Part shown: positions 18,487-26,177 of the stretch, in pieces
How the letters are laid out: each line of letters opens with the position of its first letter
Position numbering within the stretch: position 1 is the stretch's first letter
DNA from: Saccharomonospora cyanea NA-134
GTDB taxonomy: Bacteria > Actinomycetota > Actinomycetes > Mycobacteriales > Pseudonocardiaceae
Assembly (NCBI RefSeq): GCF_000244975.1
Contig: NZ_CM001440.1
Location: 5,235,340-5,299,339 of the forward strand
Length of the DNA stretch: 64,000 nt
Reading direction: 5' to 3'
Translations under genes and position numbers: made by a program
The notes under the pieces: model-generated
The model's database searches: none
Told to the model about the DNA's origin: nothing
What the model saw: only the letters and a program-made list of their open reading frames with translations

Positions 18487-19509
18487 ATGCCGCCGTCCCG
18501 AAGGCCCACCCAACGTGACATCGCCGAGCTTGCCGGTGTGTCCATCACCACTGTCTCGCACGTCGTCAACGGCACCCGCCCCGTGGCCCCGGACACCCGC
18601 GAGGCCGTGCTGGAGGCCATCGCCCGCACCGGATACACCGGCGACGTCATCGCCCGCTCCCTCGTCACAGGCGGCACCCGCTCGATCGGGGTGGCGATCT
18701 CGCTGCTGGCCAACCCGTACTTCGCCACCCTCATCCAGGCCATCGAACGGGAGGCCGCGGCCGCCGGGTACACCGTGTTGCTGTCCGACACCCACGACAC
18801 CGTGGCCACGGAACAGGACATCGTGCGGGCCCTGCGGGCCCGCCGGGTCGAGGGGCTGCTGCTGACTCCGGTGCCGGGCGACGGCGGAGTGCTGTCCGAG
18901 TTGAGGTCGGTGGGCACGCCCACCGTGCTGGTCGACCGGCTCAGTCCCAGAAGCGACCTCGACCAGGTCGGCGCGGAGAACATCCAGGCCACCTCGGCGC
19001 TCACCGAGCACCTCGCCGCGCACGGCCACCGGCGCATCGGACTCGTCAGCGGTGCCGAGGGGCTCGCGACCAGTGACGAACGAACCCTCGGCTACCGGCT
19101 CGGCCTCGGCAGAGCCGGGTTGCCGTGGAACGCCGGGCTCGTGGCCTGCGGGCACTCCGAACGACGCCGAGGCGCCGACGCACTCGCCCGGCTGCTGGAC
19201 CTGCCCGAACCCGTCACGGCCGTCGTCGTGGCCAACGACGCCATGATGGTCGGCGTGCTCCACGAGGCCAGGCGGCGGCGCCTGCGCATCGGCACCGACC
19301 TCGCCGTCGTCGGCTACGACGATCCCGAGTGGGCGGACCTCGTCGAGCCGCCGCTGACGACCATGGCGCAACCCGTGGCCGAGATCGGCAGGTCGGCGGT
19401 CCGACTGCTACTGAACCGCCTGCGCGACCCCGACCGGCCACCGGAGACCGTGCGGCTGCCCCCGACGCTGTGTCACCGCCAGTCGTGCGGCTGTCCGCCG
19501 AGGGGGTAG
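18487..19509 (+). CDS. LacI family transcriptional repressor
   Basis: The 340-residue regulator has the LacI helix-turn-helix and hinge at residues 6-60 (TQRDIAELAGVSITTVSHVVNGTRPVAPDTRE). A periplasmic-binding-protein-like sensor follows: RSIGVAISLLANPYFATLIQAIEREA, AVVVANDAMMVGVLHEA, LAVVGYDDPEWADLVEPPLTTMAQP. It ends CHRQSCGCPPRG, a cysteine-containing tail typical of this actinobacterial subgroup. ATG 18487 has GGAGGAG upstream; the reading from 18421 would run through the operator. It is expected to be autoregulated and to release DNA when it binds the sugar used by the two divergent kinases. Confidence 0.95.
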   Translation: MPPSRRPTQRDIAELAGVSITTVSHVVNGTRPVAPDTREAVLEAIARTGYTGDVIARSLVTGGTRSIGVAISLLANPYFATLIQAIEREAAAAGYTVLLSDTHDTVATEQDIVRALRARRVEGLLLTPVPGDGGVLSELRSVGTPTVLVDRLSPRSDLDQVGAENIQATSALTEHLAAHGHRRIGLVSGAEGLATSDERTLGYRLGLGRAGLPWNAGLVACGHSERRRGADALARLLDLPEPVTAVVVANDAMMVGVLHEARRRRLRIGTDLAVVGYDDPEWADLVEPPLTTMAQPVAEIGRSAVRLLLNRLRDPDRPPETVRLPPTLCHRQSCGCPPRG

Positions 19510-19540
19510 CGCGTGTTCCAGGGCCGGGAACCGCGGGTGC

Positions 19541-20719
19541 TCAGCTGGTCGAGCGCCACGCCGGGCGCTGGAGGGTGGTGATCCAGCGGAGAACCCATTC
19601 GGCAGGGCCGTACTGGTGCCGCCGTAGCCACCACGCGCTGACCGTCAGCTCGACCACGAAGACGAGTACCGCCAGACCGGCTGTGGCCAGTGGTGAGAAG
19701 GAACCCGCGGCGCCGAGGCCGACGCCCGTGAAGACCAGCAGACCGACGAGTGACTGGCCGAGGTAGTTGGTGAGCGCGATGCGCCCGGCCGGCGCGAGCG
19801 CGGCGCGGAGGTACGCGGTGCGCGGGTTGTGCATCATGCGGAGCAGGGTCGCCACGTATGCCGCGGTCAGCAGGGGCGCGGTTGCGACACTCGCGGTGAC
19901 GGCCAGGGTGTCACCGTTGCCGCCGCCGATCGTGTAGAGCACTCCGCCGGCGATTCCGACCGGGAAACCGATCCACTGGATCCGGCGAAGTACCGGCTCG
20001 TCGCCGCGCACTCGGGCGAGCAGTCGCCTGCGGCCCGCGACCATGCCGAGCAGGAACATGGCGAGCGCGGTCGGTCCCTGCAGCGAGACGGCCTGGACCG
20101 CCATGAGGGTGAGCCCGCCGACGTGTTCACCGATGACGTCACCCCAGTCGCCACGTAGCGCCTGGGTCGACTGTTCGGCGGCGGTCAGCGCCTCGGCGCC
20201 GGAGGGCAGGAACGCCGAGCTGTCCAGGAAGAGCCCGCTGACCAGTGTGCTGAGCAGCACCACGCCGTACACCGCGGCCGCGACGCGGATCGCGGTCCGG
20301 TCGCTGACGGCACGCATCCAGAAGAGGATCAGGCAGACCACCGCATAGGTGGTGAGGATGTCGCCGCCGTACAGGAGCACGATGTGCAGTGCGCCCAGCG
20401 CGAACAGGCCGGCGGTCCGGCGCAGCATGCGTGGCGCGAAGTCCGCGCCCGCGCGGGCCGCGGCCTCCATCTGCAGGGTGAAGCTGTAGCCGAACAGGAA
20501 CGAGAACAGGAGGTAGAACTTCATGTCCACGAACACCGACGACAGTCCGCGGACGACATCGTCGAGAGTCGAGGAGTACGCCGGGTCGGTCACGAGGTTT
20601 CCGGGATAGCCCGACGCCATGAAGGTGATGTTGACAAGGAAGATGCCGAGCAGCGCGAAGCCCCTCAGGGCGTCGACATCATGCACCCGCGCTCTTGCCA
20701 CGGTGGGTTGTACGACCAT
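19541..20719 (-). CDS. DUF418 family membrane protein (YeiB-like)
   Basis: The 392-residue protein has about ten membrane segments, an N-terminal VDALRGFALLGIFLVNI signature of the acyltransferase-3/DUF1624-like superfamily, and a C-terminal DUF418 region (IALTNYLGQSLVGLLVFTGVGLG, ELTVSAWWLRRHQYGPAEWVLR). Family members such as YeiB and DUF418 proteins are poorly characterised; transfer of acyl groups across the membrane is suggested only by the fold. It is divergent from a TetR regulator with palindromes in the gap, so its expression is likely ligand-controlled. Confidence 0.88.
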   Translation of the reverse strand: MVVQPTVARARVHDVDALRGFALLGIFLVNITFMASGYPGNLVTDPAYSSTLDDVVRGLSSVFVDMKFYLLFSFLFGYSFTLQMEAAARAGADFAPRMLRRTAGLFALGALHIVLLYGGDILTTYAVVCLILFWMRAVSDRTAIRVAAAVYGVVLLSTLVSGLFLDSSAFLPSGAEALTAAEQSTQALRGDWGDVIGEHVGGLTLMAVQAVSLQGPTALAMFLLGMVAGRRRLLARVRGDEPVLRRIQWIGFPVGIAGGVLYTIGGGNGDTLAVTASVATAPLLTAAYVATLLRMMHNPRTAYLRAALAPAGRIALTNYLGQSLVGLLVFTGVGLGAAGSFSPLATAGLAVLVFVVELTVSAWWLRRHQYGPAEWVLRWITTLQRPAWRSTS

Positions 20720-20743
20720 GTGGTTCCCCTACTCTCATGAATA

Positions 20744-20780
20744 ATATCCTAAGGATACTATCCATTGGAAACTAAATGGA
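20744..20780. promoter_or_regulatory. Operators between DUF418 and tetR
   Basis: TATCCTAAGGATA (20745-20757) is a palindrome with one central base. TCCATT (20761-20766) and AATGGA (20775-20780) form a second inverted repeat. The gap is conspicuously AT-rich for this genome. Both are good candidates for binding by the adjacent TetR protein. Confidence 0.6.
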
Positions 20781-20789
20781 CGGTGGTCC

Positions 20790-21518
20790 ATGACTGACGC
20801 GGACGTGCCCGCTGACCTGCGTCGACTTTGGCGGCTCCCGGCCTCGTCACGGCTGGGGCGACCGGCTGAGCTGGACGTCGACCGCGTGGTGGGCGCCGCG
20901 GTCGACCTGGCCGATCAGGACGGGTTGGACGGCGTGACGCTGCAGAAGGTCGCGCAGACCCTTGGCGTCACCAAGATGTCCCTGTACCGGTACGTCGGCT
21001 CGAAGGGTGAGCTGGCCGAGCTGATGTTCGACCATGCCATCGGTCCTGCCCCGCAACCGGGTGCGGACGTGGGGTGGCGCGACGGCGTCCGGCAGTGGGC
21101 GGCCGCAGTCCGGACGCGGTACGCCGAACACCCGTGGCTGGCCGACATGCCCATCACCGGTCCTCCGCGCGGGCCGAACGGGATCAGCTGGACGGACGCC
21201 ATGCTGCGGGTCCTTCGCGACACCGGACTGGACCTGGGCACGCAGCTGGGTGTGCTGAACGTGGTCAGCGGTCATCTGCGGAACGCGATCGTGCTCACCC
21301 GGCAGTTCGAGGGAAGCACCGGTGTCAGTCAGAGCCAGGCGGAGCGGGACTACGGCAGGGCGCTGGCAGCACTGGTCGACGCCGAACGCTTCCCGGACGC
21401 GGCGAGGTTGTTCGCGAGCAACGTCTTCGAACCAGCCGGTGAGCCGCCGGACGACATCGACTTCGGCCTGGAACTGATCCTCGACGGTGTCGCCGCGGCG
21501 ATCGACGCGACTCGGTGA
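20790..21518 (+). CDS. TetR/AcrR regulator with TetR-type C-terminal domain
   Basis: The 242-residue protein has a helix-turn-helix near residues 33-60 (VTLQKVAQTLGVTKMSLYRYVGSKGELAELM) and a C-terminal ligand domain of the tetracycline-repressor type (ADMPITGPPRGPNGISWTDAMLRVLRDTGLD and the later VFEPAGEPPDDIDFGLELILDGVAAAID). It probably represses the divergent DUF418 gene and itself through the palindromes between them. There is no clear ribosome site near the ATG at 20790, whose context is GGTCCATGAC. Confidence 0.9.
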   Translation: MTDADVPADLRRLWRLPASSRLGRPAELDVDRVVGAAVDLADQDGLDGVTLQKVAQTLGVTKMSLYRYVGSKGELAELMFDHAIGPAPQPGADVGWRDGVRQWAAAVRTRYAEHPWLADMPITGPPRGPNGISWTDAMLRVLRDTGLDLGTQLGVLNVVSGHLRNAIVLTRQFEGSTGVSQSQAERDYGRALAALVDAERFPDAARLFASNVFEPAGEPPDDIDFGLELILDGVAAAIDATR

Positions 21519-21656
21519 GCGCGGCGCGGTGCCGGCGATCGGGCCGGGCGAGGTCTCCCGGTGGTGCGGGCTTTCTCGGTCGTCACCCATCCACCGGAGG
21601 CCTCGCCGCATCCGGGCCAACGGCACACCAGCGCCCGACCACCAACACGGGTCGGC

Positions 21657-22067
21657 TCACGACGTCCGGCGCAGGGCGACACCGACCAGGTGGACGTAGC
21701 GGTTGGCGCGAGGCCGATACATCAGCCATACCGAGCCTCCTGCCAGCAGGATCGCGGCCAGGGCGAGCAACGCGTACCCGACGCTGTAGCCGTCCCCGCC
21801 GTGGGTCAGCACGGTCCAGCAGAACGGCAGGAAGAGCACGCTCAGCAACACGGCGGCCACCGTCGCCATGACCCGTCCGGCCTCACGACCTTTGACCACC
21901 CCGAACGCGCCGAACACGAACAGGAACATCAGACAGACCGCCAGCGTGGGAGCCGCGAAGATGTTCCCACTCACGGGAACCCACAGCACGACGGCGACGA
22001 CCGCCGTCCATCGGGCGGCGACGACCTCGGTGGGCCGGTTGCTCCTGAGCTCCTCGACGGTTTCCAC
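21657..22067 (-). CDS. Small integral membrane protein, hypothetical
   Basis: The 136-residue protein has a short cytoplasmic N-terminus and about four helices (TAVVAVVLWVPVSGNIFAAP, LAVCLMFLFVFGAFGVV, VMATVAAVLLSVLFLPFCW, YALLALAAILLAGGSVWLMY), then a basic tail. GTG at 22067 is chosen because GAGGAGGGG lies just upstream. A longer frame to 22565 is open but lies antisense to the methyltransferase gene. I do not recognise a named family. It is convergent with the TetR gene and downstream of trmH on the same strand after 152 bp. Confidence 0.72.
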   Translation of the reverse strand: METVEELRSNRPTEVVAARWTAVVAVVLWVPVSGNIFAAPTLAVCLMFLFVFGAFGVVKGREAGRVMATVAAVLLSVLFLPFCWTVLTHGGDGYSVGYALLALAAILLAGGSVWLMYRPRANRYVHLVGVALRRTS

Positions 22068-22219
22068 AGGCCCCTCCTCACTCACGGCAGAGCGAGTATG
22101 GAGCGGCGAGCCACACCGCTCCGAGGTCTCGGCGTGGAATGACCGGTTCCTGCCGGACCCATCGGCGGGAACCTCGGAGCCCCCCCCCGGCGGCGGGGAA
22201 GCCTCCTCCGTGGAAGGTG

Positions 22220-22915
22220 TCACCACGCCGTCGAGAGATCGGCGTGCTGGCGCACCCACGAATGCATGACGATGCCCGCTGCCACTCCCGCGTTGATCGA
22301 GCGCGTGGTTCCGAACTGTGCGATCGACACCACCAGCGACGCCGCGTGCTGCGCGTCCTCGGACAGTCCCGGCCCCTCCTGACCGAACAGCAGCACGCAG
22401 TCCCTCGGCAACCGCACCGTCTCGATCGGCTCCGCCCCCGGAGTGTTGTCCACGGCCACGACCGTCAGCCCGTGTTCGGCCGCGAACCGCACGAGTCCGG
22501 ACACGTCCGCGTGGTGGTGCAGGTGCTGGTACCGGTCGGTGACCATCGCGCCCCGCCGGTTCCACCGGCGCTTGCCCACGATGTGCACCGCCTTCGCGGC
22601 GAACGCGTTGGCCGTGCGGACCACCGTGCCGATGTTGTGGTCGTGCTGGAAGTTCTCGATCGCGACGTGGAACGGATGCCTGCGCGCGTCCATGTCCGCC
22701 ACGATCGCCTCGCGCCGCCAGTAGCGGTAGAAGTCGACGACGTTTCGGCGGTCACCGTGTTCCAGCAGTTCGGGGTCGTAACGGTCGTCCGTGGGCCACG
22801 GCCCCTCCCACGGGCCCACACCGACGTCGTCCCGGTGGGTCCACTCCGTTGGCCCCACCGCCTCCACGGGTTGCTCTCGCGAGCCTGCCGAATCCTGGAT
22901 CGCCCGACCGTTCAC
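22220..22915 (-). CDS. TrmH/SpoU family RNA 2'-O-methyltransferase
   Basis: The 231-residue SPOUT enzyme shows motif 1 (ENFQHDHNIGTVVRTANAF), motif 2 (LLFGQEGPGLSEDAQHAA) and motif 3 (IAQFGTTRSINAGVAAGIVMHSWVRQH), the knotted S-adenosylmethionine site. It methylates a ribose in tRNA or rRNA; the target is not evident. In M. tuberculosis the homologous Rv0380c lies two genes from pyrE (Rv0382c), the same arrangement as here. The GTG start overlaps the DUF2784 stop by 4 nt, so translation is coupled. Confidence 0.9.
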   Translation of the reverse strand: MNGRAIQDSAGSREQPVEAVGPTEWTHRDDVGVGPWEGPWPTDDRYDPELLEHGDRRNVVDFYRYWRREAIVADMDARRHPFHVAIENFQHDHNIGTVVRTANAFAAKAVHIVGKRRWNRRGAMVTDRYQHLHHHADVSGLVRFAAEHGLTVVAVDNTPGAEPIETVRLPRDCVLLFGQEGPGLSEDAQHAASLVVSIAQFGTTRSINAGVAAGIVMHSWVRQHADLSTAW

Positions 22916-23301
22916 CCCGCCATTGTGCTCGCGTCCGACGACCGCGAGACGCTACGGGCCCGCCAGCGCACGTAGGCACCCACGTAGGAGAACACCACGA
23001 GCACCAGCGCTCCCACACCCACCACGGGCAGTACGTCGCGGGGGAACAACGTGTCGTAGATGTAGTACTCGTTGAACCCGCCCGGCAGCGGCTCCAGGCC
23101 ACGCAGTTCCCGCAGATAGTCCTCCAACTCCGTCAGCGGGCACGACAGCGGCAGCACGTTCACCGCGACACCCCACAGGGCGAAGAAGATGTGAACGAAG
23201 ATCGATTTCGGCCAGCGCCACGCGAGGAATCCGCCGAGACCGATGTAGAGCAGAGCCAGGAAGTGGACCCCCGTCGTCAGCGTCGTCAGAAACCCCAGCA
23301 T
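22912..23301 (-). CDS. DUF2784 family membrane protein
   Basis: The 129-residue protein has four hydrophobic segments: LTTGVHFLALLYIGLGGFLAW, IFVHIFFALWGVAVNVLPLSCPLTELEDYLR with the conserved CPLTxxE, and VLPVVGVGALVLVVFSYVGAYVRW. The CPLT-E motif defines DUF2784, whose role is unknown. Its ribosome site AGGTGG is inside the outer arm of a large nested hairpin that follows pyrE. It is coupled to trmH downstream by overlap. Confidence 0.88.
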   Translation of the reverse strand: MLGFLTTLTTGVHFLALLYIGLGGFLAWRWPKSIFVHIFFALWGVAVNVLPLSCPLTELEDYLRELRGLEPLPGGFNEYYIYDTLFPRDVLPVVGVGALVLVVFSYVGAYVRWRARSVSRSSDASTMAG

Positions 23302-23304
23302 CGG

Positions 23305-23365
23305 CCACCTGTCCGTGTCGAATCCCCCTGATCAGGGGCAACGGTACTCCGAAACGGACAGGTGG
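23305..23365 (-). promoter_or_regulatory. Nested inverted repeat burying the DUF2784 ribosome site
   Basis: Outer arms CCACCTGTCCGT (23305-23316) and ACGGACAGGTGG (23354-23365) are perfect complements. Inside lies the 14-bp palindrome CCCCTGATCAGGGG (23325-23338). On the minus-strand RNA the 3' outer arm contains AGGTGG, the Shine-Dalgarno of DUF2784, 3 nt before its start codon. The structure could end pyrE transcripts, gate translation of DUF2784, or both. Confidence 0.65.
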
Positions 23366-23400
23366 ATCACACGACAAGGTCGAAAAACGACGGCCTTTTC

Positions 23401-23988
23401 TCAGCTGAGACCGAGATCGTCGAGGTCGAGCAGATACCGGTAGGGCAGTCCGCGGGCCTCGATCGCCTCCTTGGCCCCCGTCGCCCGGTCCACCACGGTG
23501 GCCACGCCGACGACCGTGGCCCCCGCCTCGCGCAACGCGTCGACGGCCGTGAGCACGCTGCCACCGGTGGTCGAGGTGTCCTCCACCGCGAGGACCCGCT
23601 GACCCGCCACCTCCATGCCCTCTATGCGGCGCTGCATCCCGTGTTCCTTGAGCGACTTGCGCACCACGAACGCGTCGAGGACCACACCGTCGGAAGCAGC
23701 CGAGTGCAGCATGGCGGTGGCCACGGGGTCGGCCCCCAGGGTGAGTCCGCCCACGGCCACGAAGTCCCAGTCGGCCGTCAGCTGACGCAACAACCTGCCG
23801 ATCAGCGGAGCCGCCCTGTGGTGCAGCGTGGCCCGACGCAGATCGACGTAGTAGTCGGCCTCCACCCCGGACGCCAGGGTGACCTTGCCGTGCACCACAC
23901 AGAGCTCGTTGACCAGCCGAGCCAGTTCGATCTTCGCCTCTTGGTCGAGTGAAGGGGAAGGGTTCGCCACGGACACCAAGTCTGACAC
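23401..23988 (-). CDS. pyrE: Orotate phosphoribosyltransferase
   Basis: The 195-residue enzyme makes orotidine 5'-phosphate from orotate and PRPP in UMP synthesis. Visible features are the substrate region GKVTLASGVEADYYVDLRRATL, the GGLTLGADPVATAM loop, the catalytic lysines in VVRKSLKEHGMQRRIEG, and the PRPP motif VLAVEDTSTTGGSVLTAVDALR near residue 130. The start is GTG with no clear ribosome site. In M. tuberculosis pyrE sits in the same order relative to the methyltransferase and clpB. Downstream lies the nested hairpin. Confidence 0.96.
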   Translation of the reverse strand: MSDLVSVANPSPSLDQEAKIELARLVNELCVVHGKVTLASGVEADYYVDLRRATLHHRAAPLIGRLLRQLTADWDFVAVGGLTLGADPVATAMLHSAASDGVVLDAFVVRKSLKEHGMQRRIEGMEVAGQRVLAVEDTSTTGGSVLTAVDALREAGATVVGVATVVDRATGAKEAIEARGLPYRYLLDLDDLGLS

Positions 23989-24043
23989 GACCGGTTTCCG
24001 TGCGGGGGTCCGCCTCAGCGGCGTGTTCGCGGAAACAGGCTCA

Positions 24044-24811
24044 CTAGGTGCGGTCGCGTCCGCCGAAACGTCCGCCGAGCCTGCGCACCAGCTCCCTCGG
24101 CAGCAACCGGCCCACGGCCACCACGGCCTTGTAGCGCTTGCTCGGCACCGAGATCACGCGTCCGCGCCGCAGGTCGGCGAGAGCCTCGTCCACCACCCGC
24201 TCCGCCGACAGCCAGAACGCCTTCGGCCCGCTCTTCTCCAGCCCCGCCCGCTCGTGGAACTCCGTGTCGGTGAAGCCGGGGCAGACCGCGATCACGCGCA
24301 CCCCGGAGCCGTGCAGTGCCGAGGCGAGACCGTCGGAGAACGACGTCACCCAGGCCTTGCTCGCCGTGTAGGTGGAACCCCGGCCGGAGAAGAACCCGGC
24401 CACGCTCGAGATGTTGACGATCGCTCCCGAACCACGCTCCCGCATCGCGGGCAGCGCCGCCCGCGTGAGCCGCAGAACGGCCGTCACGTTGACGTCGAGC
24501 TGGTGTTGCAGCTGCTCCATCGACGTGGTCCAGAGCTCGCCCGCGAGCCCGAGTCCGGCGTTGTTGACGAGCATGTGCACGCCTGGATCGGCCAGCCGCT
24601 GCTCCACCACGGCCATCCCGTCGCGCGTCGACAGGTCGGCGGGCAGGACCTCCACCCCGACGCCGTGGGTGTCGCGAAGGCGTTGCGCCTGCTCGGCCAG
24701 CCTGCGTTCGTCGCGTGCGACCAGCACGAGGTCGTGACCCCGCGCGGCGAGCCTGCTTGCGAACGCCGCCCCGATTCCGGCGGTCGCTCCTGTGATCAGT
24801 GCGACTGGCAT
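24044..24811 (-). CDS. SDR family NAD(P)-dependent oxidoreductase
   Basis: The 255-residue protein has the SDR cofactor motif [12 protein letters not shown] near residue 7, NNAG near 88, the catalytic serine in NISSVAG, and YTASKAW near 153. It ends basic ([12 protein letters not shown]), like mycobacterial SDRs acting on lipids or ketones. The substrate is unknown. TACTTT ends exactly 6 nt before the ATG, so the transcript is probably leaderless. It is divergent from the hypothetical gene at 24911. Confidence 0.9.
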   Translation of the reverse strand: MPVALITGATAGIGAAFASRLAARGHDLVLVARDERRLAEQAQRLRDTHGVGVEVLPADLSTRDGMAVVEQRLADPGVHMLVNNAGLGLAGELWTTSMEQLQHQLDVNVTAVLRLTRAALPAMRERGSGAIVNISSVAGFFSGRGSTYTASKAWVTSFSDGLASALHGSGVRVIAVCPGFTDTEFHERAGLEKSGPKAFWLSAERVVDEALADLRRGRVISVPSKRYKAVVAVGRLLPRELVRRLGGRFGGRDRT

Positions 24812-24910
24812 GGTCTGAAAGTACCGCCCTGGAGATCACGCCGGGGACGGCAGGCAGTATCTTTCGACCGGAGTGACCGCGGGGCTGACCCGACAGAGGA
24901 ATGAAGCCAC

Positions 24911-25324
24911 ATGGAGAACGGTGACATCGACTACCTGTCGTTCGTTCGCGGCTTCACAGCGGCCCTGGAAGCCCCGAACACCGCTGTCCCGCAGGAACCG
25001 CCGGTCCCGGGCCTCGACGCACACTCCTACGCCGAGGGATTCACCGCGGGCTCCCAGCCCGTGGAGCACACGCTGATCTACCGGGAACTGTCGATCCAGG
25101 ACGGGGGCCGGTTCACCGGGACGCTCGACCTGTCCGGTCTCGACCTCGAACCCGCTCCCTCGGTACCCGACGGTTCGTGGCACGAGCCCGTCGACCAGTC
25201 CCGCACCGAGGAGGCACCCGCGGCGGCGGACCCGTTGCCGGTGCCGCAACCGCAGACCGCCGTCGGCGACGAACCACCGTTCGGCGACCGCGTGCAGCTT
25301 TCGGGAACGCTCGAACTCGGCTGA
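24911..25324 (+). CDS. Acidic hypothetical protein
   Basis: The 137-residue protein is acidic and proline-rich, with no membrane segment. The first 60 residues (YLSFVRGFTAALEAP, LDAHSYAEGFTAGSQPVEHT) are ordered-looking. The later part has two similar pieces, GGRFTGTLDLSGLDLE and GDRVQLSGTLELG, separated by a disordered Pro/Glu-rich stretch. This internal near-repeat suggests a short beta motif used twice. A GAGGAA site precedes the ATG, and TATCTT (24856-24861) is a possible -10 box. No family recognised. Confidence 0.65.
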   Translation: MENGDIDYLSFVRGFTAALEAPNTAVPQEPPVPGLDAHSYAEGFTAGSQPVEHTLIYRELSIQDGGRFTGTLDLSGLDLEPAPSVPDGSWHEPVDQSRTEEAPAAADPLPVPQPQTAVGDEPPFGDRVQLSGTLELG

Positions 25325-25325
25325 G

Positions 25326-25350
25326 GCCGCGCGAAAGCTCCCCGCGCGGC
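25326..25350. terminator. Hairpin between convergent genes
   Basis: GCCGCGCG (25326-25333) pairs with CGCGCGGC (25343-25350) over a 9-nt loop, directly after the stop codon of the acidic hypothetical and facing the gene at 25378. Confidence 0.6.
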
Positions 25351-25377
25351 TGGCACGCGGGAAGCGTGGAACAAGCC

Positions 25378-26097
25378 CTAGTCCTTCGGGGCCTCCTCGG
25401 CGGTGGCGTCGGTCGTGGACGGACCGCCCACCCCGCTCGTCAGGCTCGGCCGCTCCACCTCGTCGTCGAACGGGTCGACGATGTCGGCGATCTCGCCGAG
25501 ATCCCGCAGCAGGCGCTCCAGCCTCGACGGGCCCACGTTCGGTGCGACGCTGGCGAGCACCCACTCGCCCTCCAGCCACGCCACGCCGACGTCTCCGCCC
25601 AACGCGTCCGCGGAGTCCACGAGGTCCTGACTGATCATCGCGCGGGCCGCGGTGAGGTCGTCGGCGAACGCGTACCGCTGACCCACCGGACCCAGCAGCT
25701 CCGGCATCTCAGCCCGCTGGAACGGCACGCTCGCGAGCCAGAGCTCCAGCAGCACCGGGTGCACCCGGTTGCAGCGCACGGCCACGATGACCGCGGGAAT
25801 GACGTTGTCGGCCTCGATGTCGAACACGAACACCGGGCGGCGACCGTCGGAGGTGAACGTGGAGCCCGCGACGACGTTCACGGCGCCCTGCGCGCCGAAG
25901 TAGCCGATCGCGCCGCCCGTCCACTGGCGAGGCAGCCGCTCGTCCTCCTCGACGTACTGCCAGCCCCGCAGCTCCGCCCAGCGTGCCCGCTCGCGGTTAC
26001 GCGAACTCTCCCGCGCCCGGTCGGCGGTCAACAGGCCGAGCCCGGCGACCGCGGCGACGGCGGCGATGACGAACCAGATCCACGCTGGAATACCCAC
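25378..26097 (-). CDS. Membrane-anchored conserved hypothetical protein (Rv0383c-like position)
   Basis: The 239-residue protein has one N-terminal membrane anchor (about 5-22, IWFVIAAVAAVAGLGLLTA), then a basic segment, and a globular region containing RGWQYVEEDERLPRQWTGGAIGYFGAQGAVNVVAGSTF and FDIEADNVIPAVIVAVRCNRVHP. The C-terminus is acidic. M. tuberculosis has a conserved secreted protein (Rv0383c) in the same place between pyrE and clpB. The likeness is positional; I did not verify sequence identity. TACCCT lies 8 nt before the GTG, suggesting a leaderless mRNA. Function unknown. Confidence 0.75.
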   Translation of the reverse strand: MGIPAWIWFVIAAVAAVAGLGLLTADRARESSRNRERARWAELRGWQYVEEDERLPRQWTGGAIGYFGAQGAVNVVAGSTFTSDGRRPVFVFDIEADNVIPAVIVAVRCNRVHPVLLELWLASVPFQRAEMPELLGPVGQRYAFADDLTAARAMISQDLVDSADALGGDVGVAWLEGEWVLASVAPNVGPSRLERLLRDLGEIADIVDPFDDEVERPSLTSGVGGPSTTDATAEEAPKD

Positions 26098-26116
26098 GGC
26101 GATACAGGGTAGCCGT

Positions 26117-26148
26117 CACGGCCCGCCGACCAAGATCAGCGGGCCGTG
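26117..26148 (-). terminator. Terminator after clpB
   Basis: CACGGCCCGC (26117-26126) pairs with GCGGGCCGTG (26139-26148) around a 12-nt loop, 29 nt beyond the clpB stop codon in the direction of transcription. Confidence 0.7.
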
Positions 26149-26177
26149 TCGGGCGTACCCGTTCGGACCATTTTCGA

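Noticed and set aside
22180-22200. Run of nine C followed by GGCGGCGGGG, possible quadruplex or slippery tract
   Set aside because: A single tract in the gap between trmH and the small membrane gene; no second G-tract set and no reading frame depends on it.
24000-24040. GTGTTCGCGG and GTCCGCC near the pyrE/SDR gap as a fifth copy of the 21-nt repeat
   Set aside because: Only degenerate matches (GCGAACAC, GCGGACCC) spaced about 17 nt rather than 21; not counted.
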